Part shown: positions 16,153-24,613 of the stretch, piece after piece
How positions within the stretch are numbered: the stretch's first letter is position 1
Layout: each line of letters opens with the position of its first letter
NCBI GenBank assembly: GCA_937884085.1
Contig: CAKZYD010000213.1
Span: 1-33,028 of the forward strand
DNA: 33,028 nucleotides
Source: an uncultured Sphingomonadales bacterium
GTDB taxonomy: Bacteria > Pseudomonadota > Alphaproteobacteria > Sphingomonadales > CAKZYD01
Direction of reading: 5' to 3'
Position numbers and translations under genes: made by a program
Notes under the pieces: generated by a model
The model's database searches: none
The model's input: only the letters and a program-made list of their open reading frames with translations
Told to the model about the DNA's origin: nothing

Positions 16153-17058
16153 TTAGCTTTGCTGCACTTGCGAAAGCGCGACGTCCCGATGGCTTATGTG
16201 CACCTTATAGCTCGCTTTTTCCAGCGTTTTCGCAAGCAATTCAGTCGTAAAGACCGACCGGTGCCGCCCACCGGTGCAGCCAATGGCAATGGTCAGATAG
16301 GCTTTTCCCTCTTCTTTATAACGCGGTAGCAGCATTTTTATAAGGTCCACCATCTGGTCGAAGACCCTGGTAAAGTCTTTGTCTGCCGCAACATAGGCGG
16401 CCACCGGCTCATCCAGCCCCGTCATTGGCCGCAAATCCGGCACATAATGGGGATTGCGCAAAAACCGCATGTCAAACATCAGGTCCGCATCGCGGGGCAC
16501 GCCCCTAGAGAAGCCAAAGGACATGACGGTGAGCGTGAGTGTTTCCGACCGCTCCGGCGCGAATAAATCAACGAGACGCCGCTTGAGGTCATGAATGGTC
16601 AGAGACGTGGTGTCGAAATAGACATCGCTCAGCTCGCGAAGTGGGGCCATGCGGCTGCGCTCGCGTATAATCCCATCAGTGACGGGCCGGTCGAGCGCCA
16701 GGGGATGCCGGCGCCGGGTTTGGGAAAAACGCTTGGCGAGCTCATTGTCAGAACAATCAAAATAGAGAAGCTGCAAATCCACATGCGGCATGGACCGCAA
16801 GCGCTCAATATCTGCCTGCGCTTGCCGCTCTAAAAACGACCGCGTGCGACTATCGACACCAATGGCCAAGGGACGCCCTTCGGCGTGCTCCGGGTTCGCA
16901 TCGGGGGTCCTCAGCAGCCGATTGATGAGCTCAAGCGGCAAGTTGTCTATGGCTTCATAGCCCAGGTCTTCAAGCACGTTGAGCGCCGTGGACTTGCCAG
17001 CGCCGGACATCCCGGTGACAAGCAGCAACTTGGTATTTTGAAGGGGCGGCGGTTTCAT
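16153..17058 (-). CDS. rapZ: RapZ/YvcJ family nucleotide-binding protein (RNase adapter)
   Basis: A 301-residue P-loop protein of the RapZ family. Walker A is GMSGAGKS (16-23), followed by NVLEDLGYEAIDNLPLELI. Also conserved are FDTTSLTIHDLKRRL, SFGFSRGVPRDADLMFDMRF, RNPHYVPDLRPMTGLDEPV and the C-terminal AIGCTGGRHRSVF. In Escherichia coli RapZ delivers the small RNA GlmZ to RNase E and senses glucosamine-6-phosphate; in alphaproteobacteria the role is less clear. The ATG overlaps the hprK stop (ATGA), which means translational coupling with HPr kinase. Symbol is by family; the RNA target is not inferable here. Confidence 0.96.
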   Translation of the reverse strand: MKPPPLQNTKLLLVTGMSGAGKSTALNVLEDLGYEAIDNLPLELINRLLRTPDANPEHAEGRPLAIGVDSRTRSFLERQAQADIERLRSMPHVDLQLLYFDCSDNELAKRFSQTRRRHPLALDRPVTDGIIRERSRMAPLRELSDVYFDTTSLTIHDLKRRLVDLFAPERSETLTLTVMSFGFSRGVPRDADLMFDMRFLRNPHYVPDLRPMTGLDEPVAAYVAADKDFTRVFDQMVDLIKMLLPRYKEEGKAYLTIAIGCTGGRHRSVFTTELLAKTLEKASYKVHISHRDVALSQVQQS

Positions 17059-17477
17059 GAGGCAGCAGCCTTGCGCAGCGCGGACAGCTGCAGGGCCGCA
17101 TGTTTCACCTTCATGGGGGTTGAAGCATCAAAGGCATAAAGGCGCAGGACAGGACAGCCATAGCCCCCTTCTTCAAGCGATGGCAGTCTGACCACATCAA
17201 CCCGCGGCACCAGCGCGATCTCCAGCGCCAGCGGCACGGCCTTAGCAACATGTGGCAGGCTTAATATGCCGATACCGCGCGCTTCAATCTTGCCCTTCAG
17301 ACGGGCCGGGGCTCGCAAGTAGCCATCCTCCAACACCAAGGCATCATCACCGACCAAGGTGGCGCCTTGGTCAATTAGGCGCAGGGCCAGGTCTGATTTG
17401 CCTGCGCCGGGCTCTCCGGTTAGCAAAATCCCTTTGCCGTCAATGCAGACGGCGGTTGCATGAATAAGGTGCGCCAT
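17055..17477 (-). CDS. hprK: HPr kinase/phosphorylase, short alphaproteobacterial form
   Basis: About 140 residues from ATG 17477. Walker A is LLTGEPGAGKSDLALRLI. The HprK-specific segment KGKIEARGIGILSLPHV follows, and the C-terminus ends in a small basic region. It lacks the N-terminal domain of Gram-positive HprK, which is normal for this class. The enzyme phosphorylates or dephosphorylates Ser51 of HPr and so links energy state to the PTS. The start ATG was preferred because the protein then begins MAHLIHATAVCIDGKG, as in relatives; a TTG at 17513, directly after the chvG stop, would add 12 residues. It overlaps rapZ by 4 bases. Confidence 0.93.
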   Translation of the reverse strand: MAHLIHATAVCIDGKGILLTGEPGAGKSDLALRLIDQGATLVGDDALVLEDGYLRAPARLKGKIEARGIGILSLPHVAKAVPLALEIALVPRVDVVRLPSLEEGGYGCPVLRLYAFDASTPMKVKHAALQLSALRKAAAS

Positions 17478-17516
17478 ACCAGCTAGGGTGATGGCGATAG
17501 CACGGGACGTCAAATG

Positions 17517-19094
17517 CTATTTCAAGGCTGGCAAGCGCACGACAAACCGTGCCCCGCCCTCGGCGCGATTGTCCGCTTTGATTGTGCCGCCATGAGCTTC
17601 AACGATTTGCTTGGAAATGGAGAGCCCAAGGCCTGAATGGGTGCCAAAGGCCTCTGAGTCTGGGCGTTCTGTGTAAAAGCGCTCAAAGATTTTATCCAGA
17701 CTCTCCTCAGGTATCCCCGGCCCTTCGTCCGTTACGCTGAGCAGGACAAACCCGGCGTCTTTGCTCAGTCCAATGTCGACTACACCCTCTTCCGGGCAAA
17801 AAGACCGGGCGTTTTCAATCAAATTGCGCAGCACTTGGCCAAGCCGCGATTCGATGCCGAGCACGGTGAGAGGCGCTTCAGAGACTGTACAATCCACTTT
17901 TGGCCCAGGCATATCGCCGGCGCAGTAGAGCATGCAGATAGCCGTCACCAGCTTATCGAGCGCCACAGGCGCCATTTGCGTGCGCGACAGCTCTGCATCG
18001 AGGCGCGAGGCGGTTGAAATATCGGTTATGAGCCGGTCAAGGCGCCGCACGTCCTCAATGAGAAGGGGCAACAACGTGCGCTGCGTCTCGGTATCCTGGC
18101 TGCGCTCTAGGGTTTCCGCGGCACTGCGCAGGGACGACAGCGGGTTCTTAATTTCATGGGCCACATCGGCGGCAAAGCTCTCGACTGCTTCGAGCTGTTT
18201 ATAAAGCGCGCTGGTCATGCTGGTCAGCGCCCGGCTGAGGTCGCCGATTTCATCGCCGCGGCGGGAATAATCCGGCAATATGACGTGTCGCTCCGGTGCG
18301 GTTTGCAAGCTGCTTGCCGCATCTGCGAGCTTAGACAAGGGCCGCGCAATTGTCCGCGCCAGGAAGAGGGAGAGCACCAGCGTGATGGCAAGCGCCAAGA
18401 GAAAGATGATGAGGATGCTGATTTGCTCTTCGCGCACCAGGGCTTCGATATCGCTGGTATCGGTGGTGAGAAACAAAGCGCCTAGCACGCGCCTGAGGCG
18501 CTGCACTGGGACGGCAACGGACAGGATTTCCGTTTGGTCGGCGCCAAGGCGGACTTTGCTCGCCATATCGCCTTGAAAGGCAATCAAGACCTCTGGATAG
18601 TCTGAGGCGCGTTGAATGGCGCGCTCAGCGTAAGGCTCCAAATCCGTCGGACGGATAAGCTGCCCAATCCAGCCTTGCAACTCTTCAATCCAGGTTTCAA
18701 TCAGCGATGTTTCCGCATCGGGTGGCGGCAATTCCGTGGCAATAACGCTGCGGCCCAAAAACATGAAGCGGCTGTCTGCCACCAGTTCACCGCTGGTATC
18801 AAAGAGACGCGCCCGCAGCGTGGTATTGCGGCCCACCAGGCGGCGCATGATGCGCCGGGCTTGGCGGATGTCCAGGTTGCCTTCCGCATCATCACTGGTA
18901 GCCGCCTCGCCGATTGCGCCCGCGATAATGCGCGCTTGGCTGCGCAGCTCCATCAGCCGAGAGGCGGCGAGCTTGTCTCTGAATTGGTCCAGATAGAGCA
19001 GACCGCCACCCAGGATTGCCAAGGCCAGCGCATTGATGGCCAAAATCCGCAATGTGATAGGCGATATAAAGCGGCGGCGATTGGGTCTCGTCAT
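17517..19094 (-). CDS. chvG: Sensor histidine kinase ChvG (ExoS)
   Basis: A 525-residue membrane kinase. TM1 spans about 14-35, a periplasmic sensor domain about 36-222 (stimulus-sensing region with SGELVADSRFMFLGRSVIA), TM2 about 226-246, then a HAMP linker (RTIARPLSKLADAASSLQ). HisKA has phospho-His313 in FAADVAHEIKNPLSSLRSA. The ATPase domain shows the N box NLIENARSFC, G1 VTDEGPGIPEESLDKIFERF and G2 GLGLSISKQIVEAHGG. ChvG and ChvI control envelope, acid and carbon responses in alphaproteobacteria. It lies 22 bases after chvI and 4 bases before the longest hprK reading. Start ATG 19094, with no strong ribosome site. Confidence 0.95.
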   Translation of the reverse strand: MTRPNRRRFISPITLRILAINALALAILGGGLLYLDQFRDKLAASRLMELRSQARIIAGAIGEAATSDDAEGNLDIRQARRIMRRLVGRNTTLRARLFDTSGELVADSRFMFLGRSVIATELPPPDAETSLIETWIEELQGWIGQLIRPTDLEPYAERAIQRASDYPEVLIAFQGDMASKVRLGADQTEILSVAVPVQRLRRVLGALFLTTDTSDIEALVREEQISILIIFLLALAITLVLSLFLARTIARPLSKLADAASSLQTAPERHVILPDYSRRGDEIGDLSRALTSMTSALYKQLEAVESFAADVAHEIKNPLSSLRSAAETLERSQDTETQRTLLPLLIEDVRRLDRLITDISTASRLDAELSRTQMAPVALDKLVTAICMLYCAGDMPGPKVDCTVSEAPLTVLGIESRLGQVLRNLIENARSFCPEEGVVDIGLSKDAGFVLLSVTDEGPGIPEESLDKIFERFYTERPDSEAFGTHSGLGLSISKQIVEAHGGTIKADNRAEGGARFVVRLPALK

Positions 19095-19116
19095 GCCAAA
19101 TTTGGTCTACGTCCGC

Positions 19117-19818
19117 CTAAGCCTCGGTATACTTATACCCAACACCATAGAGCGTCTCGATACCATTGAAGTCCGGGTCAATGACGCGGAACTTTTTGCG
19201 CAGGCGCTTGATATGGCTGTCGATGGTGCGGTCATCTACATAGACATCATCCGCATAGGCGGCATCCATCAGTTGGTCGCGGCTTTTGACATAGCCAGGC
19301 CGGTGCGCCAGGGATTGCAAAATAAGGAACTCCGTGACGGTAAGCTGGACGCCCTTCCCATCCCACGCCACATAATGGCGTTCAGGGTCCATCAGCAGCT
19401 TGCCGCGGCTAAAGCTGCCTTCGCCGCTGTCTTCGCCCGTATCAGACTTGCTCGCGCTTGAGCGGCGCAAAATAGTGCGAATACGCTCAATGAGCAGCCG
19501 CTGGGAAAAGGGTTTTCCGATATAATCATCCGCGCCCATCTTCAGGCCCAGCACTTCGTCAATCTCATCATCTTTCGATGTGAGATAAATGACGGGCAAG
19601 TTTGAGGCTTGCCGCAGCCGACGCAGCACTTCCATGCCATCCTTGCGCGGCATCTTAATGTCCAGCACTGCCAAGTCTGGCGGACTTGTCTTCAGGCCTT
19701 CAAGGCCGCTCGCCCCATCGGAATAGGTTTTGACTTTGAACCCCTCCGCCTTCAGCGCAATCGCGACTGACGTGAGAATGTTTCTATCGTCATCAATCAA
19801 AGCAATATGGGCATTCAT
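19117..19818 (-). CDS. chvI: Response regulator ChvI (OmpR family)
   Basis: A 233-residue OmpR-type regulator. The receiver domain starts [19 protein letters not shown] with the acidic pocket, and the phospho-Asp lies in [20 protein letters not shown]. Thr and Lys switch residues occur in IYLTSKDDE and GKPFSQRLL. The C-terminal winged helix shows [36 protein letters not shown] and [12 protein letters not shown] 19818 follows AAAGGGGAC and gives the normal start [11 protein letters not shown]; a longer reading adds nine unlikely residues. It is the first gene of the chv-hprK-rapZ-pts block, so the promoter must lie in 19819-19990. Confidence 0.96.
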   Translation of the reverse strand: MNAHIALIDDDRNILTSVAIALKAEGFKVKTYSDGASGLEGLKTSPPDLAVLDIKMPRKDGMEVLRRLRQASNLPVIYLTSKDDEIDEVLGLKMGADDYIGKPFSQRLLIERIRTILRRSSASKSDTGEDSGEGSFSRGKLLMDPERHYVAWDGKGVQLTVTEFLILQSLAHRPGYVKSRDQLMDAAYADDVYVDDRTIDSHIKRLRKKFRVIDPDFNGIETLYGVGYKYTEA

Positions 19819-20292
19819 CCAAAGTCCCCTTTCCTGCACAGGCAATCCACACGGGCAACATATATAGGCAACACCGGCCAGGGCGGGTGATTAAGTGCGC
19901 TTTATGCCCAAACAAAGGCGGGCGCTCTTACGAAGCATTAAGCCATAACTGTTAGCACGGTAAAAGACTTGGATACTACACGAGGCCATTGTGAAAGCGC
20001 TGGTGAAAACAGGTTTGGTTGGCAAATCGCTTGCAGGACTGCGGGCATCTGTGTTTGTAGAGCGCGCGCGGATGGAGATACGCACACCCGTCAAGCAATC
20101 ACCGCTGTCCAAGACTGACCTGCGCACGCCCAAAACACGCGGCTCGTCTATAAAGCTCCCAACCCGCCCGCAAGGCCGCCTCCACCTTTAGAGCACGTTT
20201 CATGTGGCTTCAGGCCACGATCTTTGCCCTTTCGCAGCAGCGCGCGATATGGGACAAGCTGCAGGTTTGGCGTCAACAGTGAGACAAGCGCA
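19819..20292. other. Divergent intergenic region upstream of chvI
   Basis: About 470 bases with no confident gene. It must hold the chvI promoter (minus strand; the AT-rich patch at 19857-19866 is the best -10 candidate) and that of the plus-strand J-domain gene. A short hairpin GTGGC-TTCAG-GCCAC lies near 20203-20217. Alphaproteobacteria often carry pckA divergent from chvI; no trace of it is visible here. Confidence 0.5.
19991..20191 (+). CDS. Possible small basic protein (low confidence)
   Basis: 66 codons from a GTG at 19991 with CGAGG five bases before it. The product is basic (KALVKTGLVGKSLAGLRASV, then many Arg/Lys/Pro) with no recognised family, membrane segment or signal. It could equally be an untranslated leader; GC-rich DNA often leaves such frames open. 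Confidence 0.25.
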   Translation: MKALVKTGLVGKSLAGLRASVFVERARMEIRTPVKQSPLSKTDLRTPKTRGSSIKLPTRPQGRLHL

Positions 20293-20790
20293 GTGACCAC
20301 CACCCGCAAAGCCTGGGGATTCCCCCGTTGGGGCGAGTACGGACAGAACCAGGAGGCCACGACCGTGCGCCTGTGTGACCGGGCTGGCTGCACGGAGCGG
20401 GGCGAATATCGCGCGCCCAAATCCCCGAACTCGCGGGAATATTGGTGGTTCTGCCAGCCCCATGCCGCCGAATACAATCGCAATTGGAATTATTTCGAAG
20501 GCCTGAGCGCCGAAGAAGCGCGTGAACGCGCGCGCGAAGAACAGCGCACAGCCAATGGCTACGCCCGCTCCTCAGCCTGGGAATGGATGAGCCCTGGGGC
20601 GACCACACTGAAAGAAGAAGCGCTGACAGCGCACGAACAGCCCATGAGCGCGACGCCTGAGGAAATCAAAGTCCAGTACCGCAAACTGGTGAAGCGCTAT
20701 CACCCGGACATCAACGATGGGGACCCCCTGGCCGCAAAGCGCTTCCATGAAGTGCAAAACGCTTATGAAGTGCTTACTGCTGAGAATTGA
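20293..20790 (+). CDS. J-domain protein with N-terminal Cys/His motif
   Basis: 165 residues from GTG 20293 (a TTG at 20224 would add 23 unlikely residues). The J domain is at the extreme C-terminus: TPEEIKVQYRKLVKRYHPDI with the HPD tripeptide, then AAKRFHEVQNAYEVL. The N-terminal half has a conserved-looking CDRAGCTERGEYRAPKSPN and REYWWFCQPHAAEYN, with paired Cys and Cys/His residues that may bind zinc. J domains stimulate DnaK ATPase. The C-terminal placement and Cys motif match a small alphaproteobacterial J-protein family, not DnaJ or CbpA. No DnaK is nearby. Its client is unknown. Confidence 0.85.
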   Translation: MTTTRKAWGFPRWGEYGQNQEATTVRLCDRAGCTERGEYRAPKSPNSREYWWFCQPHAAEYNRNWNYFEGLSAEEARERAREEQRTANGYARSSAWEWMSPGATTLKEEALTAHEQPMSATPEEIKVQYRKLVKRYHPDINDGDPLAAKRFHEVQNAYEVLTAEN

Positions 20791-20846
20791 CGCTTCGCAC
20801 GCGCCCGCTATGGTGCGCAGGCGGGATTTAGGAGGGGCTGGCCGCT

Positions 20847-22214
20847 ATGGCGCGCGTTTCATCAGACCATGAACATTTTTCATCGCGCTGGACCTTCATC
20901 CTAGCTGCGGTTGGCAGCGCGGTCGGGCTCGGCAATATCTGGAAATTCCCCTACGAAGCCGGACAAGGCGGCGGCGGGGCCTTTGTGCTGGTCTATTTGG
21001 GCTTTGTCTTTCTCATCGGTGTGCCGGTGATGATTGGCGAACTGGCCATCGGCCGACGTGGGCAATCCTCACCGCCTATTGCTGTGGCGAATTTAGCCTT
21101 TGAAGAAGGGCGCAGCGTCTTCTGGTCTATCCTGGGCTGGATGGGTGTGCTTGGCGCCTTTCTCGTGCTCAGCTTCTACAGCGTGATTGCGGGCTGGACG
21201 TTAGATTACATCTTCAAAACCGTAATCGGTGTCACAGGTCAGGTGACGGCTGAAACATCCGGAGAGGTCTTTGGCGGACTGCTCGCGTCTTGGGAGAGGA
21301 TGGCGGCCTGGCATTTTCTCTTCATTGCTATGACGGTTTTCATTATCGCCAGAGGGGTCACGTCCGGCATTGAACAGGCCGTCACCTATTTGATGCCCGC
21401 TTTGTTCGTGCTGCTCATCATCTTGGTGGCCTATGCATTGGTTGCCGGAGAAGCGCGGCAAGCCATGCTGTTTCTGTTCCAGCCCGATTTTTCCAAGCTG
21501 ACGCCCAATGTCGTCATTCAAGCCCTCGGCCAGGCCTTCTTCTCGCTGTCTCTGGGGCTTGGCGCGGTCATGATATATGGCTCTTATCTGCCGAAATCCG
21601 TCTCCATTCCGCGCTCTGCCGTCATCATTGGCGCGGCTGATACCGTGGTTGCTTTGCTTGCTGGCTTGGCGATTTTCCCGCTGGTTTTCGCCTATAACCT
21701 TGATGTGGGCTCCGGTCCGGGCCTCATCTTCGAGACGTTGCCCATCGCCTTCGCACAAATGCCTGGCGGCAGCATTTTTGGGTTTTTATTCTTCACACTG
21801 CTAACGGTCGCAGCCATCACCTCTTCCATCTCCATGATGGAGCCGATGGTCTCCTATCTCCAAGAACGGCACTATGTGAAGCGCGTTAAAGCTGCCATCG
21901 GCGTTGGCATTGCGGCGTTTGTCTTTGGCCTTGGGACGGTCTTTTCCTTTAACATCTGGGCCGATGTGAAGCTCTTCGACCGCACGTTTTTCGATACTCT
22001 GGACTTCGTGACCAATAACCTGCTGATGCCGCTGGGTGGTCTTCTGGTAGCCCTGTTTGTCGGCTGGGCCATGCGCTTTGCCTCGGTCCGCGAAGAGCTG
22101 TCCAGCGTCTCCGACGGCTTTTTTGCACGCATTTATGGGCTGCTCAGCGTCGTCTGCCCCATCGCCCTGGTGTTGGTCTTCCTCAACGTCGCGGGGCTAC
22201 TCAGCTTCGGTTAG
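20847..22214 (+). CDS. Sodium-dependent transporter, NSS (SNF) family
   Basis: A 455-residue inner-membrane symporter of PF00209. TM1 has the family signature AAVGSAVGLGNIWKFPYEAG with the unwound glycine-rich segment, followed by GGGAFVLVYLGFVFLIGVPV. About eleven hydrophobic helices follow, including SFYSVIAGWTLDYIF and FFSLSLGLGAVMIYGSYLP. Bacterial NSS proteins (LeuT, MhsT, TnaT) import amino acids with Na+; the exact substrate is unclear. The ATG follows a strong GGAGGGG. Its stop codon overlaps that of the convergent thioesterase gene by 3-4 bases. Confidence 0.95.
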   Translation: MARVSSDHEHFSSRWTFILAAVGSAVGLGNIWKFPYEAGQGGGGAFVLVYLGFVFLIGVPVMIGELAIGRRGQSSPPIAVANLAFEEGRSVFWSILGWMGVLGAFLVLSFYSVIAGWTLDYIFKTVIGVTGQVTAETSGEVFGGLLASWERMAAWHFLFIAMTVFIIARGVTSGIEQAVTYLMPALFVLLIILVAYALVAGEARQAMLFLFQPDFSKLTPNVVIQALGQAFFSLSLGLGAVMIYGSYLPKSVSIPRSAVIIGAADTVVALLAGLAIFPLVFAYNLDVGSGPGLIFETLPIAFAQMPGGSIFGFLFFTLLTVAAITSSISMMEPMVSYLQERHYVKRVKAAIGVGIAAFVFGLGTVFSFNIWADVKLFDRTFFDTLDFVTNNLLMPLGGLLVALFVGWAMRFASVREELSSVSDGFFARIYGLLSVVCPIALVLVFLNVAGLLSFG

Positions 22215-22672
22215 GCCTGCGCATCTGGCATCAGAAAGTGCATGGTGGCCGCCGCATTGATGCGGCTGTCATCCTCCTGCCAGGCTTTGGCCGTCACATT
22301 GGCCACACGCCGCCCCAGACGCAGCACCTCGGCGCTTGCAAAGATATCTTGGGGCGCCCCACCGCGCATATATTCGATGGTAATGCCAATGGGCTTTGGA
22401 AAACTGCCCAGAGCAATGCCCGCCTCCTCATGGGCAGCCCGCGTGACAGCAATGCTGCCGGCAAACTCAAGCAGCGCGCCGATCGTGCCGCCATGTAGCC
22501 GCGGCGGCTTGGGCGAGCCAATCAGCGTTTCGCTATAAGGCATTGCCAGGAGAAGCCTGCCATCGTCTGCCCGGTGCAGCGCAAGGCCAAGAAACTGGGC
22601 ATAGGGAATGGACGTTATGGGAAGGGCGTGCGCCTCCCCCTTCAACACCCGCTTTAACTCCGGCATCAGCAT
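22211..22672 (-). CDS. PaaI-type hotdog thioesterase (second of tandem pair)
   Basis: A 153-residue hotdog-fold protein of the PaaI/acyl-CoA thioesterase type. The central helix reads PPRLHGGTIGALLEFAGSIA: the HGG motif is present, but the usual Asp of the helix is Glu (LLEFAG). Later strands read IGITIEYMRGGAPQDIFASA and LRLGRRVANVTAKAW. It starts at ATG 22672, overlapping the stop of its paralogue as TGATG, so they form a translationally coupled pair. The substrate is probably an acyl- or aryl-CoA; no pathway genes adjoin. Confidence 0.9.
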   Translation of the reverse strand: MLMPELKRVLKGEAHALPITSIPYAQFLGLALHRADDGRLLLAMPYSETLIGSPKPPRLHGGTIGALLEFAGSIAVTRAAHEEAGIALGSFPKPIGITIEYMRGGAPQDIFASAEVLRLGRRVANVTAKAWQEDDSRINAAATMHFLMPDAQA

Positions 22673-23148
22673 CAGGCGGGCTCCGGCGTCTGTTGGGGGG
22701 TCTTTTGGGGCCGGTCGATGAAAAATGTGCCCGTGATATGCGCAATGGGCCGCTCTGGGTCGCCATGATGCGCCCGGCCGCGCACAAAGGCGACCTTTCG
22801 CGTCAGCTTATAACAGCGCGCTTCGCCGAAAATATCCTGGTGCGGCGTGGCGGGCTTTAAATAGTCAATGCGCAAGTCAAGGGTGGCCATGGGCATATAG
22901 GCGCCAAGCGCCGCGAATACGGAAATTCCTGCCACAGAGTCCATCAACGTATAAATCGCACCGCCCGCGATGACGCCCGTATCCGGAAACCCCACCAGCT
23001 TTTCATCATAGGGCAAGCGGACAACGGCGCGCCCATTCTCAAGTGCTTCAAAGGTTACACCCAGCGCTTTGAGCTGCGGCACAGCCTCCACAAACATTTG
23101 AGCAAAGCCGGTCGGGATTGCTTGAGACGAAGGCGGCGTGTCGGTCAT
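22672..23148 (-). CDS. PaaI-type hotdog thioesterase (first of tandem pair)
   Basis: 158 residues from ATG 23148; longer readings run into the sufE gene and are rejected. The hotdog helix reads TGVIAGGAIYTLMDSVAGIS: here the usual His of HGG is Ala, while the Asp (LMDSVAG) is kept, the reverse of its neighbour. Strands DLRIDYLKPATPHQDIFGEA and LTRKVAFVRGRAH align with the second copy, pointing to a tandem duplication. It follows sufE by 10 bases with a shared direction, so sufE and both thioesterases may be one operon. Confidence 0.9.
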   Translation of the reverse strand: MTDTPPSSQAIPTGFAQMFVEAVPQLKALGVTFEALENGRAVVRLPYDEKLVGFPDTGVIAGGAIYTLMDSVAGISVFAALGAYMPMATLDLRIDYLKPATPHQDIFGEARCYKLTRKVAFVRGRAHHGDPERPIAHITGTFFIDRPQKTPQQTPEPA

Positions 23149-23158
23149 CGCCTGGGGG

Positions 23159-23578
23159 TCACGCGCTTTCTGATTGGGCGGCCGCCATGGCCTTGATGCG
23201 CTCAACCATGGAATAAAGGCCGTTGGTTCGTGTCGGCGATAAGGCGCCCGCAAGGCCAAGCGCATCGAGCTGCGCCTTTGCATCAATGCTATCGATATCC
23301 TTGGCGCTGCGGCCGCCAAAGAGTGCGAACAAAATCGCCATCAGGCCGCGAACGATGTGTGCATCACTATCGCCGGTTAAGGCGAGGGTGCCATCGCCGG
23401 CCCAATCGCCCTTAATCCACACTTGGCTAGAACAACCGCGCACCTTGAGTTCAGGCACTTTCAAGGCGGCCTCAAAAGGCGGCAAGTCCCGTCCTAGGTC
23501 GATAATATAGCGGTAGCGCTCTTCCCAATCGTCGAGCAGGGATAGCGTTTCTTCAATCTCGGCAAAGTCGGCGCTCAT
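23159..23578 (-). CDS. SufE family cysteine desulfuration protein
   Basis: 139 residues from ATG 23578; an upstream extension to 23752 gives no SufE-like sequence. SufE accepts persulfide sulfur from SufS on an active cysteine, here Cys49 in LKVRGCSSQVWIKG, and passes it to the SufBCD scaffold for Fe-S cluster assembly. Other family features are LDDWEERYRYIIDLGRDLPP and SDAHIVRGLMAILFALFGG. No other suf gene is in the window. Transcribed away from the hypothetical gene at 23759. Confidence 0.94.
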   Translation of the reverse strand: MSADFAEIEETLSLLDDWEERYRYIIDLGRDLPPFEAALKVPELKVRGCSSQVWIKGDWAGDGTLALTGDSDAHIVRGLMAILFALFGGRSAKDIDSIDAKAQLDALGLAGALSPTRTNGLYSMVERIKAMAAAQSESA

Positions 23579-23758
23579 GAGCGCTAGATGGGGGTGCGCT
23601 TGCAAGGTTGTCAAGGCGATATCAGCGCGCGTTAGGCGTTGATAAACCCTTTCAGTGATGTAAACAGGCTGTGGCAAGTGCGCTGTTAGCGAAGTGCAAA
23701 GGCGGCCGAGAGTATAGCAATAAAGTGGCGGCCTGAGAAAACGGAAAGACACCGCATC

Positions 23759-24592
23759 GTGCGACCCGGCTTGAGTATTCTATTCAGCGTTTGGCTTGTC
23801 TGGGCTGGTCTATCCTCAGCCCAAGCTCAGGTTGATCCGGTTTTCAAGCCGAATGAGCAACAGCAAAACCCCACCAACCAAAGCATAACGCTGACCCGGG
23901 ATGTTTATGTGGACCTCGCACTTGTGCGCGATCCCGTGAGCATCGCAACAAGGCTGACCCAACTTTTGCGCCGCGCTGGCGAGGTGTGCGCTGCGGTAAC
24001 AGACTTTCAAGTGGTCTATCGCGGCGGCAATGAGCAGCGGGTGAAAATGAAATGCCCGGGCAAACGCCATTTCGGCATGATTATCAACCAAGGCGGCCGT
24101 GTCGTTGTGTTTGGCGGAGACGGCATGGTCGGTGACTTTGTGCCCGGCGACGGCGTCATCCATGCCATCAGCGGCACAGTGCGGCCCGAAACACCTGTGA
24201 AAACAGGACTGAAGAAAGGCCCTGACTTGGGCGAGAGCGGCAATCTGCCGGGCCTTCTTCAAGGGGGAGACCCCAACCAAATCCCCCGCTGGCTGATCTT
24301 TGTCGTGACCATCAACGCGTTTATCATTCTCGCGCTCATTTTCTCCTTCTTCTGGTTCATGCGCGTGAAAACGCAGCCTGCCGAGCCACCCAAGCCGCAA
24401 AAGGAGGGCATGAGCAGCGCGGAAAAAGACAAGCTGATTATTCACAGCCGGGAAATCCTGCCCGATGTCTATCACCACCCAGACGGCTTTTTTATCGCGC
24501 GCGGAAAACGCGGCAAGCGCCGCATGTTCCACAACTTGTTTTTCGCCATCGTCTACCGCGATTACGGGTTCAAGTTTCGGGAAATCAGCTAA
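23759..24592 (+). CDS. Hypothetical exported protein with one transmembrane helix
   Basis: I do not recognise this 277-residue protein. It has a signal peptide (LSILFSVWLVWAGLSSAQAQ), a periplasmic part of about 155 residues with two Cys (EVCAAVTDF, VKMKCPGKRHFG) that may form a disulfide, one membrane helix near 181-203 (IFVVTINAFIILALIFSFFW), then a basic cytoplasmic tail (about 75 residues) ending in LFFAIVYRDYGFKFREIS. Start is GTG 23759 with GGAAAG upstream. It is divergent from sufE and convergent with the iron-uptake operon. No function is inferred. Confidence 0.75.
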   Translation: MRPGLSILFSVWLVWAGLSSAQAQVDPVFKPNEQQQNPTNQSITLTRDVYVDLALVRDPVSIATRLTQLLRRAGEVCAAVTDFQVVYRGGNEQRVKMKCPGKRHFGMIINQGGRVVVFGGDGMVGDFVPGDGVIHAISGTVRPETPVKTGLKKGPDLGESGNLPGLLQGGDPNQIPRWLIFVVTINAFIILALIFSFFWFMRVKTQPAEPPKPQKEGMSSAEKDKLIIHSREILPDVYHHPDGFFIARGKRGKRRMFHNLFFAIVYRDYGFKFREIS

Positions 24593-24613
24593 GCCTAAGT
24601 CGAAACGCGGTTG

